DNA of 64,000 nucleotides from Tricholoma matsutake. Its lineage: Eukaryota; Basidiomycota; Agaricomycetes; Agaricales; Tricholomataceae. The stretch covers positions 2,170,001-2,234,000 of the forward strand of contig AP026548.1 in assembly GCA_026075535.2 (NCBI GenBank), in the 5' to 3' direction. Under the pieces are notes generated by a model. It had not been told where the DNA came from. It worked only from the letters and a program-made list of their open reading frames with translations, and did no database searches. The translations under genes and the position numbers were made by a program. Of this stretch, positions 30,532-40,764 are shown piece after piece. The stretch's first letter is position 1. Every line of letters starts with the position of its first letter.

Positions 30532-31932
30532 TAGGCAATAGTATGGGTACTCCCATGGGTACCCAGAGCTCTACCCATACCCATACTCACACAGGTAGTA
30601 ACCCATCAACCCACAGGTTGGTACACGATGGGTACATGTGGGTACACGTGGGTGTTGACTCCCGCATGGGTTTTGCTAAGTATATAAATATTCTATCTAA
30701 ATTAAATTACAGTAAGAACCACCCCCACCTCGCATTTGTGAGAGAGAGGGGGGGGTTGTGAGTTTGGGGCCATCATCATCCTCATCATCATCCCCATCAT
30801 CCTGTCCCATTCCATCACTTTTTGTCATTGGCTGCTAGCACCTGTGATCCACCCCACAAGCAGTGGCTCGCAGGGCTGAGCATGGGTGCTGGGTCGTTCC
30901 CCATTGTTGGGTGCATCCTCATTGTTCATTGTTGTCGTTGGGCCCATTGTTACAAGATAATTATAATCTAAAAATGTAATTAAAATAGTTAGTAAAAAGA
31001 AGAAAAAAGAAAAGAAAAACTTACATGGGGGCCCAAATAGTGTTGCCTTGACCAACTTGGGGCATTTTTGTATTTTTCAAATAACTTGACACAATGCATT
31101 CAGCCTGCTTAGTGTTGAGAGAGGACCCATTGACTTTTGGGGCTCTCTATCTATGTGAATATTTTCAGAATTCTATACAATTTATTGGAATTGATATTGC
31201 CTTTGACTCATTTTTTGCAAGTCAACCAGCAAAAATGAGTCAAAGGCAATATCAAATGAAATAAATTGTATAGATTTATGAAACTATTTACATGGATAGG
31301 GAGGGCCAACAGTTGATGGGTCCTCTCTCAACACTAAGCAGGCTGAGTGCATTGGATCAAGTTATTTTAAAAATACAAAATTGCCCCAAGTCAGTCAAGG
31401 CAACACTAGGCCCAAACACTGTACATCAGCATTTGGGCCTGTTGTCTGTCTGTTGGCTATGGCTGTGTTTGTCATGTTGAAGGGTGAGGGAGCAGTGACA
31501 ATGGGAGTTGAAGGAGCAGGTGCTGGTAGGTGGATGAGGGAGAGGTGGCATCATCAACAGCTCTGGCTGTTTACTGGAACCAAATTGTAATAAATAACAA
31601 TGTGATCTACTAAATGGCACATTGTGTTCACATTTGTTTACTGGAACCAAACAGTAACAAACATTATTTCATATAACACCCTGCTTCCACCAGCTCCCCT
31701 CTCTTCTGGGGCATCACTTCCCCCCTAAGTAATATGTATATTAAGTTAATTACATAGTATTTAAGTATATAAAAGATTGTTGGCACTCAGATGAGTGCCA
31801 AAATCTGTAAACAGACCTGTAAGCAATGGGTACTAGGTGGGTCATGGGTACACGATGGGTAACCCATACCCATACCTGCCGATACCTGTACCTGTGACCC
31901 ATGCAGGTTACCCATACCCATGCTATTGCCTA
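30532..31932. mobile_element. hAT-like non-autonomous element in Helitron 2
   Basis: 1401 bp with inverted ends TAGGCAATAGTATGGGTA and TACCCATGCTATTGCCTA, and a perfect 8-bp duplication AATGACAC (30524-30531 and 31933-31940). Removing it restores the Helitron reading order. Subterminal repeats are GGGTAYCCATACCC-type. It carries a hairpin unit (30720-30755), a PPHEQLLM-type unit (about 30845), the intron-like module (30950-31025) and a nested MITE. Confidence 0.85.
31038..31408. mobile_element. hAT MITE, TAGTGTTGCCTTGACC family, copy 1
   Basis: 371-bp near-complete fold-back element, TAGTGTTGCC to GGCAACACTA, flanked by a perfect 8-bp duplication GGCCCAAA (31030-31037 and 31409-31416). The target is one arm of the recurrent GGCCCAAA palindrome. 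The centre is a long hairpin (ATTGCCTTTGACTCATTTTT and its complement). Confidence 0.92.
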
Positions 31933-32075
31933 AATGACACTTCAGGATATGCTTCACAACCACCATCCTGGGGTTGCATTATACAAGTGGAAGCCTATGA
32001 GCTTACACAAAGGTTGCCACCAGCTCAACAGTGCAGAATTGTTCTTTGCTTTGATCAAAGATGGGTAGATGTAAG
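31933..32075 (+). pseudogene. Helitron 2 Rep fragment after the insertion
   Basis: Reads LQDMLHNHHPGVALYK (one indel), AYELTQRLPPAQQC and IVLCFDQRW, matching Helitron 1 at about 1297-1425, then ends. Confidence 0.8.
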
Positions 32076-32079
32076 TCTG

Positions 32080-32740
32080 GCCCCCCAGACTTATGACATT
32101 AACACACATACAGACTGCCAACACAACACACATTCCAGCTGCCAACACAACCATACATGGCACTGACACATATCCCAGCCACTGGCAATGAAACAACTCA
32201 CACCCACACCAGACATACCAAGGTCTGTGTTATAACAAATTATGGTCATTACAGATCCCAACATCCTATGGTACCAGCACAGCCACCACTGGCACTGCCA
32301 GAATTAACACACTGGCAACACATGCACCTTATCACCTACTTATAATCACCCATCAGTGCTGACATTTACACCACTGATGTAGTGCCTTCCTATTGTGCAA
32401 CTATGCTCAAGGTGGCCTTCCTAAATCACACACCCTGCCTGATGCAGCCTTTTACCTACACAGCTGATCTTTCTTATAAATCACTCATTTTTTATTCCCT
32501 AATCTTCACTCCCACTTCTGTGCAACAAAGGTATAGTAATCTATTATTCCTTTATTTTTAGTAGCTTATGGTTCCCACTTCCATGCAACAAAAATAATTT
32601 GATCCTGTCACTACTGACCACCCTAAGTTTAGTGTAGGCTGCCAAACCAGGCATCTTTCCAGTAGATATAATGTGTCATAATATGTATATGAAGTATAAT
32701 GTAGTATAATATATAAATACCTCTAACATAAATATCACCC
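32080..32740. other. Helitron 2 tail, no gene seen
   Basis: CCAACACAAC-rich low-complexity sequence then AT-rich DNA leading to the terminal hairpin. Confidence 0.5.
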
Positions 32741-32769
32741 GTGTGCTGAAGGCACATTCAAAAAGCTTG

Positions 32770-32934
32770 TACTCTGTAAGTAGGGTTACCAGTAAGTAAT
32801 AAAAGAGTGACATATTGCTCAGCAACAATGAGTCAGCATTGTTGAAGAACAACCACTGAGTGTGACAGTAACAGTAACAACTGTATGTCGGCGAGGTCTA
32901 CTAAACAAGAATGTAAGTACTCAAATATCTAACA
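32770..32934 (-). repeat. Copia 1 3' LTR, truncated by Helitron 2
   Basis: On the minus strand the LTR begins TGTTAGATATTTGAGTAC at 32934, right after the polypurine-like GAATGAGTGGGAG. It stops at 32770, where Helitron 2 ends. Confidence 0.65.
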
Positions 32935-32989
32935 CTCCCACTCATTCGTGGTTTCACTCCGAGCATATAAACAAAATACCTGTGCTTTT

Positions 32990-33560
32990 CACCAGTCAAA
33001 CCTTTTGTGAGTCCATCAGCAACCATGCTCTGAGTTGGCACATAGTCATTGCATAGTCAAGTGAAATTTGTCCATCAGTAATTGCAAAATGAATGAAATG
33101 ATAGCAAAGTTGAATGTGTTTCATGTGTGGATGGTCTCCAGGGTTTTTGGCAAGTGCAATTGCACCTTGATTGTCTCCCACGATCTTGGTGGGCATTGTC
33201 TGCTTGTACCCAAGCTGTTCAAGAAGTTGTCGCAGCCAAATTGCTTCTTGCACAGCACATATACAGGCCATGTATTCAGTTTCAGTGTGGGGGACAGTTG
33301 AAGCTTACTGCTCCATGAAATGGTGGCTCCACAAGCCAAAAATACAAATCCACCAGTTGATCTGCACATATCCAGGTCTCCACAGCCCAGTCTGGATCTG
33401 TATAGCCAAGAATGAATGAGGACAAGCTGATGCCCATGCTTCTATCATAGACAAGGCCAAGATCCTTCATTCCAGCAAGATAGCAAAGTACATGCACTGC
33501 CTCATTCCAGTGTGTCTTGCCTGGATTTGAACTGTATTTGCTAAGTGCACCCACACCAAA
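32990..33560 (-). pseudogene. pol: Copia 1 pol C-terminal part (RNase H)
   Basis: Minus-strand reading: VGALSKYSSNPGKTHWNEAV, then HVLCYLAGMKDLGLVYD, GYTDPDWA, a shifted frame with SSKLQLSPT, AVQEAIWLRQLL, and DNQGAIALAKNPGDHPHMKH. These are the conserved RT/RNase H tail blocks of Ty1/Copia polyproteins (including the DNQ(G/S)AI motif). At least two frameshifts and a stop. Continues upstream at 35018 beyond an insertion. Confidence 0.85.
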
Positions 33561-35017
33561 CATCAGGCAAAATGACATGCCATTGGAGTTTCTAGGCGGT
33601 CTGATCCATCTGGAAATACTAGTGATACTGGAAATGAGCTTCAGAAGAATCTCACAAATGTGTGATGGCAATGTGGATTGGCAATTATTGGACTTGAAAA
33701 AAAAAATAAGAACTTGTCTCCTCACAACCATGCCCATCATCTATGTCACCCTTGTTGCTCATTTTCCATTTGTTACTGTATCAGGCTATCCCTGTTTTTC
33801 CAAGGCCAACACATGAGGACAATGACAATGACAATGACAATGAAGAGGAGCACAGAAATGAGGAAGAGCATTGAAATGATAAAGAGGACAGCAATGATGA
33901 ACCCCCAGCAAACCAGGATGACAGGCACAATGAGGAAAGAAGAAAAACAACCCAAGAGATGTCAAGGACATCTCTTGGGCCATAAGTAAGTTTCTTTTCT
34001 TATTTCTGTTTGTTGCTCCTAACTAATGATTTCAGGACTAATCCGATGATGACAGCTAAGACCAACACCAAGGCAAATGATGAAGACAACAACCCAATGA
34101 CAATACTGCACAATGGGACCACCACAACATGACAATGACATGGGTATAGCATCAACAAGGAGAGGGACGACAATGATGACAGGAATGATGTGAAAACTGT
34201 GGTGGGGGAAAACAACGACAGCAACAAGGGCAGGATGAGGACTGTGCATGAGGAAGGTGCAGGAGACAGAGACAGCACCATACAACAAGGAAAATAGGCC
34301 CAAGAGACATCTTGGGCCATAGTATGTTTTTTTTTTTTCTTCTCTTGTTTCATCTTCTCAATACCAACTAATTTTCTAAGTACTGATCCAAACCACTGAC
34401 AACAATGACAATGATGCCTGGCACCCACCCACCACCACCACTGCACAATGGAGTGCCTCAACAACGACATCAAGGACAACAGGCAGGGACCACCTTAAGA
34501 CGAGGAGGAGGAGGGCATGGCATCAATGGTATGGGGAACAACAACAACAACAGGGACAGGGACAAGGATGTAGACAAAAAAAAAACAGCAGTGGTGGTGG
34601 CCATTGAGGGGGACAAGGATGGGACATAGATGGAAGGCGCAGAGGGGACAACCACACAGAAGAGGACAACCACCACAGGGAGGGGAGAACAAGAAGGAGA
34701 ACACCAGCAAGCAAGGGGATGACAGTCAGGGATGACAGGAGCAGGACTGACACACTCAGAATGGTCTGGAAAGGAGTGTAAAATTCAGGGATTTACATAG
34801 GTATGCAGTATATATATTGTATTGTTCTCAAATAAAGTTACTATTGCTATCTTATGTTACTGGAACTGCTGGCAAACCTGAGTAATCTGGTGTATATGTC
34901 GTGCTGGAATTGGACTTCTTTTCATGAACCCAGACAACAACCTGGAAACCTGGGAAACATGGATGATCTGGTGGTGCCTGGCACCAGCATTTCCAGGCAC
35001 ATGTCATTTTCCTGATG
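33561..35017. mobile_element. TIR element with CATCAGG ends inside Copia 1
   Basis: CATCAGGCAAAATGACATG (33561-33579) and its near-exact inverse (35000-35017) bracket 1457 bp that split the Copia codons for IAF-GVGALSK. The target duplication is at most TT or ATT/TTT, so it is not hAT. The interior holds two palindrome/intron-like modules (33951-34035, 13-bp perfect arms, and 34297-34375), an AATGAC microsatellite (33815-33845) and an AGTGTAA end-like motif (34775-34781). No transposase. Confidence 0.55.
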
Positions 35018-35126
35018 AATGCAATATTAATATCAGGATGAGTTCCAAGTATGGCATACATGAGGGTTCCAATAAGGCTTTGGTATGGATAAGCTTTTAT
35101 TACATCAACATCAGTAGTGGTTTGTG
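35018..35126 (-). pseudogene. pol: Copia 1 pol middle fragment
   Basis: Minus strand: TTTDVDVIKAYPYQSLIGTLMYAILGTHPDINIAF in two adjacent pieces, the block before RNase H in Copia RT. Bounded by a hAT-like end at 35127 and the CATCAGG element at 35017. Confidence 0.85.
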
Positions 35127-36440
35127 TAAGGCATAGCATGAGTGCACCTGTGGATGACCCAGATCCAAACTCATGAGTATTCTCACATAGAAAACTGTTA
35201 ACTGGATCTGCATGAGTATTTTCCCATGGATGACCCAGATCTGTGAGTGTAGAACTCACAAGTGTGCAAGTACCTGTAGGTATATGGGTAGATACAAGTA
35301 CTCACAGGTAACTCATGGGTACTTGTATGTTATTTTGTGCAAGAGATAGAATATACAACAATAACACAAGTTAGGTTTCAGTTAGGTTAGTATCCGAATG
35401 CTGAGTAGGTGAGTCAGTGTTTGTAGCACTGTAATTCAGTAATGACTTAGTGGTTCCTTCCATAAGCTTGTATTATACATTGTGCATACTATATACCTAT
35501 TGCATTTCCAAAAGGCTAGTTGAAATGTGCAACCATTATTTTATAAACACCCCTTCCTCCTCCTCCCTCTGAAAAACCTGTAGCACCATAACTCAACAAC
35601 CGTGCAACTTTTCCTTTTGTAAACTTGGATTCTCTACTATGCATTGCATATTTACATCTCCCTCAAAGCACTACTCAAACAGCATGGCCATTGTTTCATA
35701 CTGACCACCCCTTCCTTCTCATCCCTCTCAAAAACCTGCAGCACTGTAACTCGATAATTCAACTGTGCCTTTTGTAAACTTGGCTTCTATACTGTGTATA
35801 GTATATGTACAGCATCCCAAAAGCATGAGTTGAATGGTAAAGCCATTGCTCTATGGCAACCATCCCTTCCTCTTCAATCCTCCCAAAAGCCCACAGCATT
35901 ATAATTCAATAACCCCAGAACCATTCCTTTCATAAAATTGAATTCTGCCCTTCATATACCATATCTACAATGTTCCTAAAGTATTAGTTGAACTGTGCAA
36001 CCATTATTTCATAGCAACCGCCCCTTCCTCCTCATCCCTCTCAAAAGCCCATAGCACTATGGCTCAATAACTCCAAGACCATTCCTTTTGTAAACTGGTA
36101 GTACACACTGTATATAATATACCTACACATTCTCCAATGCACTGGTCAAGGGGTAAACCCATTCCTTTATGGTAAACTCCTCTTTCTCCTCATTTCTCTC
36201 AAAAACTCGGAGCATTGTAAATAAATAATGCTGGAGTGATTCCTTCTATAAACTGGTATTCTACATTGTATATAGTATGTTTATGATCTTCCAATAGTAC
36301 TATATGAACAGTGCAGTAGTTCATGCACAAGTACTTGTGTGAGTACCCATGCCTGCAAAAACTTATACCTGGATCCTCAAGGATCCATTCCCATGGATGA
36401 CCTGGAGCCCCAAGTATGCATACTTGTGGGTATTCCCATT
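35127..36440. mobile_element. Degenerate hAT-like element containing a 157-bp tandem array
   Basis: Starts TAAGGCATAGCATGAGTGC inside Copia 1, resembling the ends at 13627 and 36875. The subterminal DNA has GAGTACTTGTG, GGGTAC and CATGGATGACC repeats on both sides (35130-35330 and 36310-36440). The right terminus is lost where the third Gypsy copy begins. Confidence 0.4.
35420..36317. repeat. Tandem satellite-like array, unit about 157 bp, nearly six copies
   Basis: The landmark CCATTrTTTCATA recurs at 35531, 35688, 35843, 36001 and about 36159 (spacing 155-158 bp), each followed by CCCCTTCCTYCTCAT, CTCAAAAACC, AGCACTrTAAYTCA, TTCCTTTTGTAAACT and TATAGTATATC. An earlier partial unit starts near 35420. 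Units are clearly diverged from each other. Confidence 0.8.
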
Positions 36441-36874
36441 CCTGATCTGATGCCAGACTCAGATGATAATGATGAGGAGCCAGAGGAAGTGGAGGAAGGT
36501 GATCAGATTCTTTACACTGTGATTCATCCAGCACATGAGGTGTGTGCTACATTGAACATATCCCAACACCTTGCTGAGGCCTTCCACAAAAACAATACTG
36601 CTAACCCCTCTACTGATTCCTTGCTTCCTCATCTCCATGAGTTTGGGGGTTCTCCATCCTGCAAGGTCTATCCTCTCTCTCCTGAGGAACAGCAACAGCT
36701 TGACCAGTTCATCGATGAGCACCTAGCCTCTGGACATATTCGACCATCAAAGTCACCCATCACCTCTCCCTTTTTCTTTGTCAAGAAGAAGGATGGCTCA
36801 CTTTGACCAGTTCAAGATTACAGAAGGCTCAATGACATCACAGTCAAAAATTACTACCCATTACCTCTCATCTC

Positions 36875-37663
36875 TAAGGCATGACATGGGTACAGGTAAC
36901 ACCATGATAATGTGGTCATGGGTATGCTCGGGTATGGGTATGGGTCAGACATTGCCATACTGTACCCATTCCCATGGTTGTATGGGTTTTGTGGGTACTG
37001 ATAGCTGGGTGCCCAGTCACCTGACTTTGTTGATCAACATCAACAATGATTGACAACAACATCAACAACAGCAACAACCAGCCCCCTCTGGTTGACCACC
37101 TCCACCCCCTCCCTCACTCCAAATGCAAGCAGAGGGGTTTGTTATTTTATTCTAAGTGGCAACAACCCCCCTTGAGGCAACAATGGCCACCCCCTCACTT
37201 CAAATGCAAGTGGGGCTTCTGGTTTTTTTTTCTAGGTGACAATGGCCATCCCCATCCCCTCCCTTGCTTCAAATGCAAGGGGGTTCATTTCTAGGCAACA
37301 ATGGGCAACCCCTCCTCCCTCACTTCAAACATGAGGGGGGGGTTCTGGTTCTCATTTCTAGGTGACACCAGCCATGCCCACCCCTCCCTCACTTCAAATG
37401 TGAGGGGAGGGTTCTTGTATTCCTTTTGGGTGAAATGACAACAATGACCCCCCCCTCCCTCGCTCCAAATGCAAGTGGAGTTTTGTAGCTTACTTATATA
37501 TTTATAATAAAACTGTAGAAAGCCAAGTGAAACCACTCAAACCCTAAGTAAACCCACCCAAACCCACAGTAACACTGCACCTGTTACTGTACAGGTATGG
37601 TGTTCATGGGTACAGGTAGGGGTTGAGTAATATATATATAAGGGTAACCCCTGTCATGCCCTA
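36875..37663. mobile_element. hAT-like element with hairpin array, inserted in Gypsy copy 3
   Basis: 789 bp, inverted ends TAAGGCATGACA and TGTCATGCCCTA, perfect 8-bp duplication CTCATCTC (36867-36874 and 37664-37671). The interior is a tandem series of six units, each centred on a hairpin of the CCCTCACTTCAAATGTGAGGG type, joined by TTCTAGGYGACAATGGCC. Confidence 0.9.
37095..37490. repeat. Array of six G/C-clamped hairpins
   Basis: Hairpins near 37105, 37190, 37262, 37312, 37385 and 37452, spaced 50-85 bp. Arms are CCCTCAC/GTGAGGG or CCCTTGC/GCAAGGG variants with a TTCAAAT loop. Compensating changes between arms appear in at least two units. Confidence 0.65.
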
Positions 37664-40335
37664 CTCATCTCCAAATTTGTGAACCAGCTCTGTGGAGCCT
37701 GATACTTCACCAAGCTCAATGTCCATTGGGTTTACAATAATGTGAGGATAAAGGAGGGAGATGAGTGGAAGGCAGCCTTTTGTACCAACCATGGTCTTTT
37801 TAAACTGCTTGTCATGTTCTTTGGCCTTACTAATAGTCCTGCCACCTTTCAGACCATGATGAACAATATCTTCCACAACCTCATCCTCAAAGGCATTGTT
37901 TGTATCTATCTCAATGACATCCTCATCTTCACTTGCATGGTTGAAGAGCACTATCACATCATGCCCCTCATCCTGGAATGACTTTGACAGTACAAACTCT
38001 ACCTTCATCAGGACAAGTGCGAGTTTGAGAAGACCAAGATTGAGTACCTCAGCCTGATTATCTTGGAGGGTCAGGTGGAGATGGATCCTATCAGGGTGAA
38101 TGGGGTCAACACCCACAAACAAGAAAGAGATACAGTCTTTCCTGGGCTTCATCAATTTCTATCAGCATTTTATCAAGGATTTCTCACATCATGCATGACC
38201 ACTGTTCGACTTGACAGGAAAGGAGGCATGGAGGTGGGATAATGCACAACAGGAGGCATTCAAAAAGCTTAAGGAGATGGTCACTTCTGCTCCCATTCTT
38301 ACCTTTGCTGATGACTTGCACCCTTTTTGTGCAGAAGCTGACAGTTCTGACTTTGTTATGAGCACCGTGTTGTCTCAGCAGTCTCCAGAGGACCAGAAGT
38401 GGCATCCTGTTGCATTCTATTCCAAAGCCTTATTGCTGTGGAGTGAAACTACAAGATCCATGACAATGAGATGTTGGTGATAATGCACACACTTGAAGAG
38501 TGGCAACACTTCCTCGAGGGTGCCCAACACAAGGTGGAAATTTGGATGGATCACAAGAATCTTGAGTACATTATGATGGCCAAGAAATTGAACCATTGTC
38601 AAGCTCATTGGTCCCTGTATCTATCCAGATTTGATTTCTCCTTGCCCCACTATCTGGGTTGCAGAATGGGGAAGACTGATGCCCTCTCCCAACGTGCAGA
38701 CCATGGGGATGGCAGTGACAACAATCAAGACATTGCATTGTTGCAGCCAAACCTGTTCAACATCTGGGCATTGGAAGGCATCGCACCCCAGGGTGAGGAG
38801 CAGAACTTCCTATGCAACATTTGTCATGCAAACTGTAGTGGTTTACATTAGGATGTTGTTGCCTGAGCTGTTAAAGAACTGAGGAAGGGATCCACCCTTT
38901 CCTTGCATGCAGCAGAGTGGGGTGAAAGTGAGGATTTGTTGTATTTCAGGGATCACATCTATGTCCCCAATGACCCAGACCTTTGCCAGTGCATCATATC
39001 CCAACACCATGACTCACAGATTGCTGGTCATCCTGGATGCTGGAAGACCTTGGAGCTCACCCCATGGAATTATTGGTGGCCACAAACATCACAGCTCATT
39101 GGTCAGTATTGTCATACTTGTGACCTTTGCTTATGCACCAAGATTCCTCATTGCAAACCCATTGGCAAGCTACACCCTCTTCCTGTTCCAGAGAGTCATT
39201 GGGATGTTGTCAGTGTTGACTTTGTGGTGAAGTTGCCAGAGTTGAATGGGTTTGATGTGGTGATGTGCACAGTTGATTTAGTGGAGAAATGCACTCATTT
39301 CATTCCCACTCACACCACTGCCAGCACCCTGGGTGCTGCCTGACTCTATCTCCACCATGTGTGGAAGTTACATGGACTTCCTGGTGCTTTTATTTCTGAC
39401 TGTGGCCCTCAGTTTGTGGCAGAGTTCACTCACAAGCTGTACTGACTTCTGGGGATCAAATTCCTTACTTCAACCACCTATCACCCACAAACTGATGGCC
39501 AGACTGAGCAAGTCAACCAGGAACTGGAGCAGTACATCCACATCTTCATCAATGAGTGCCTGGACAATTGGGACAATCTCCTCCCCTTGGCAGAGTTTGG
39601 TTACAACCATGTCCATGCTTCCACTCAACAGACCCCTTTCCTCTTAGACACTGGATGGCATCCATGCATGGGATTTGAACCTCACCAAACTCCCTCACAC
39701 ATCAAGACTGTGAATGAGTTCACAGAACACATGAGGGATAGTTTGGAGGAGGCAAAGGCAGCCTTGGTGAAGGTGAAGGGTGACATGGTGCCCTTTTACA
39801 ATCAATGCCATTCTCTGGCCCCTCAGTACAAGGTTGGTGATCAAGGTTATCTTGACTCCAGTGACATCTCCACCACACGACCATCCAAGAAACTCACTCA
39901 TTGCTTCCTGGGACCTTCCCCCATTGTCAAGTGTGTTGGAATGCATGCCTATTGTTTGCACCTCCCAGCCTCCATGTCCAGACTCCATCCAGTCTTCCAT
40001 GTTGTCAAACTCCTTCCAGCTCCCCCAGATCCATTCCCAGGATGCCATTCATGTCCACCACTGCTGCCTACAGTGATCGAGGGAGAACCCCAGTACGAAG
40101 TTGAGTCAATCTTGGACAGCTGGTTGTGTCAAGGAAAACTCCAGTATTTGGTGTGCTGGAAGAGTTATGGGTATGAGAAGAACTCATGGATTGAGGAGTC
40201 TGATGTGAACACCCCTCAGTTAGTCAAGGAATTCCACTGATGGCACACTGCTGCACCATGTCACATTCAAGGCACTGACTTTGGTTGTATGTGATTTCAA
40301 ATGCATCGGGGCAATGCATATTAGAGAGGGGGTGA

Positions 40336-40759
40336 TGTAAGGGGACTAGGGGGTGCCCCATGTGTTTGTCCCATTTTTTATGTTCATCTTATATTTTTCC
40401 TCACCTCATTTCCTTCTATTCTTTATTTTATATGATTTTTCCTTATTTTATTACTAATTTTCCTTTCTATCACATTTGTGCATGTTGACAGTTTTATATT
40501 TAGAGGCAGAGTACTCTTTCTGACATCTACCCCTTGGTATGATGTCATTCAGTGGCCTTGATCTGCCTATCTCCACCTTTTCTATTTTTAGGTTATTATT
40601 TGATTTTTGCAGCCTTCACATATACTGGGCACTGGCAAAGGGGTCCTTAGAGTTTTCTCTTTGGATTTCCCTTTGCTAGGTGCACCTCCAATCCCTGTAA
40701 TATGTACTATAATTTTAACTTCGGATTTCCCTTTGCTAGAGGCTAAGGTTGCCCTTATA
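40336..40759 (+). repeat. Gypsy copy 3 3' LTR
   Basis: 424 bp; long LTR form as in copy 2, CpG-depleted, preceded by AGAGGGGGTGA. Confidence 0.9.
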
Positions 40760-40764
40760 GTAAC

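Larger units (their letters stand above)
29540..32769 (+). mobile_element. Helitron 2 (non-autonomous remnant)
   Basis: Defined by Rep N-terminal coding pieces (29540-30531 and 31933-32075) and by the 3' hairpin TGTGC/GCACA (32742-32756) with CTTG at 32766-32769, matching Helitron 1. It ends inside a Copia LTR, before TACTCTGTAAG, so it inserted into that LTR at a T as Helitrons do. The 5' end is not certain. It carries a 1401-bp hAT-like insertion. Confidence 0.6.
36441..40330 (+). pseudogene. pol: Gypsy copy 3 pol remnant
   Basis: Pieces of RT ([19 protein letters not shown]; after the insertion [14 protein letters not shown] and the YLDD site changed to YLND), RNase H, integrase and chromodomain (LQYLVCWKSYGYEKNSW) remain in order. 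Arg codons are systematically replaced by Gln, His, Cys, Trp or stop, the protein footprint of CpG transitions. An internal deletion occurs near 36645. Confidence 0.9.
36441..40759 (+). mobile_element. Ty3/Gypsy chromovirus copy 3 (5' truncated, heavily decayed)
   Basis: Same family as copies 1 and 2. It begins abruptly within pol (matching copy 1 at 9078), lacks the 5' LTR and gag, and is interrupted by a 789-bp hAT-like element. It ends with a 424-bp 3' LTR (40336-40759), beyond which Copia 1 sequence starts (GTAAC at 40760). CpG is almost absent compared with copy 1. Confidence 0.92.

Noticed and set aside
26433..32788. 19-bp target duplication TACTCTGTAAGTAGGGTTA around the whole 26.4-32.8 kb nest
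   Set aside because: Both copies are parts of Copia LTRs, and the right boundary is a Helitron end, which makes no duplication.
35420..36317. CRISPR-like or coding repeat
   Set aside because: The 157-bp units are head-to-tail without spacers and contain no conserved reading frame.
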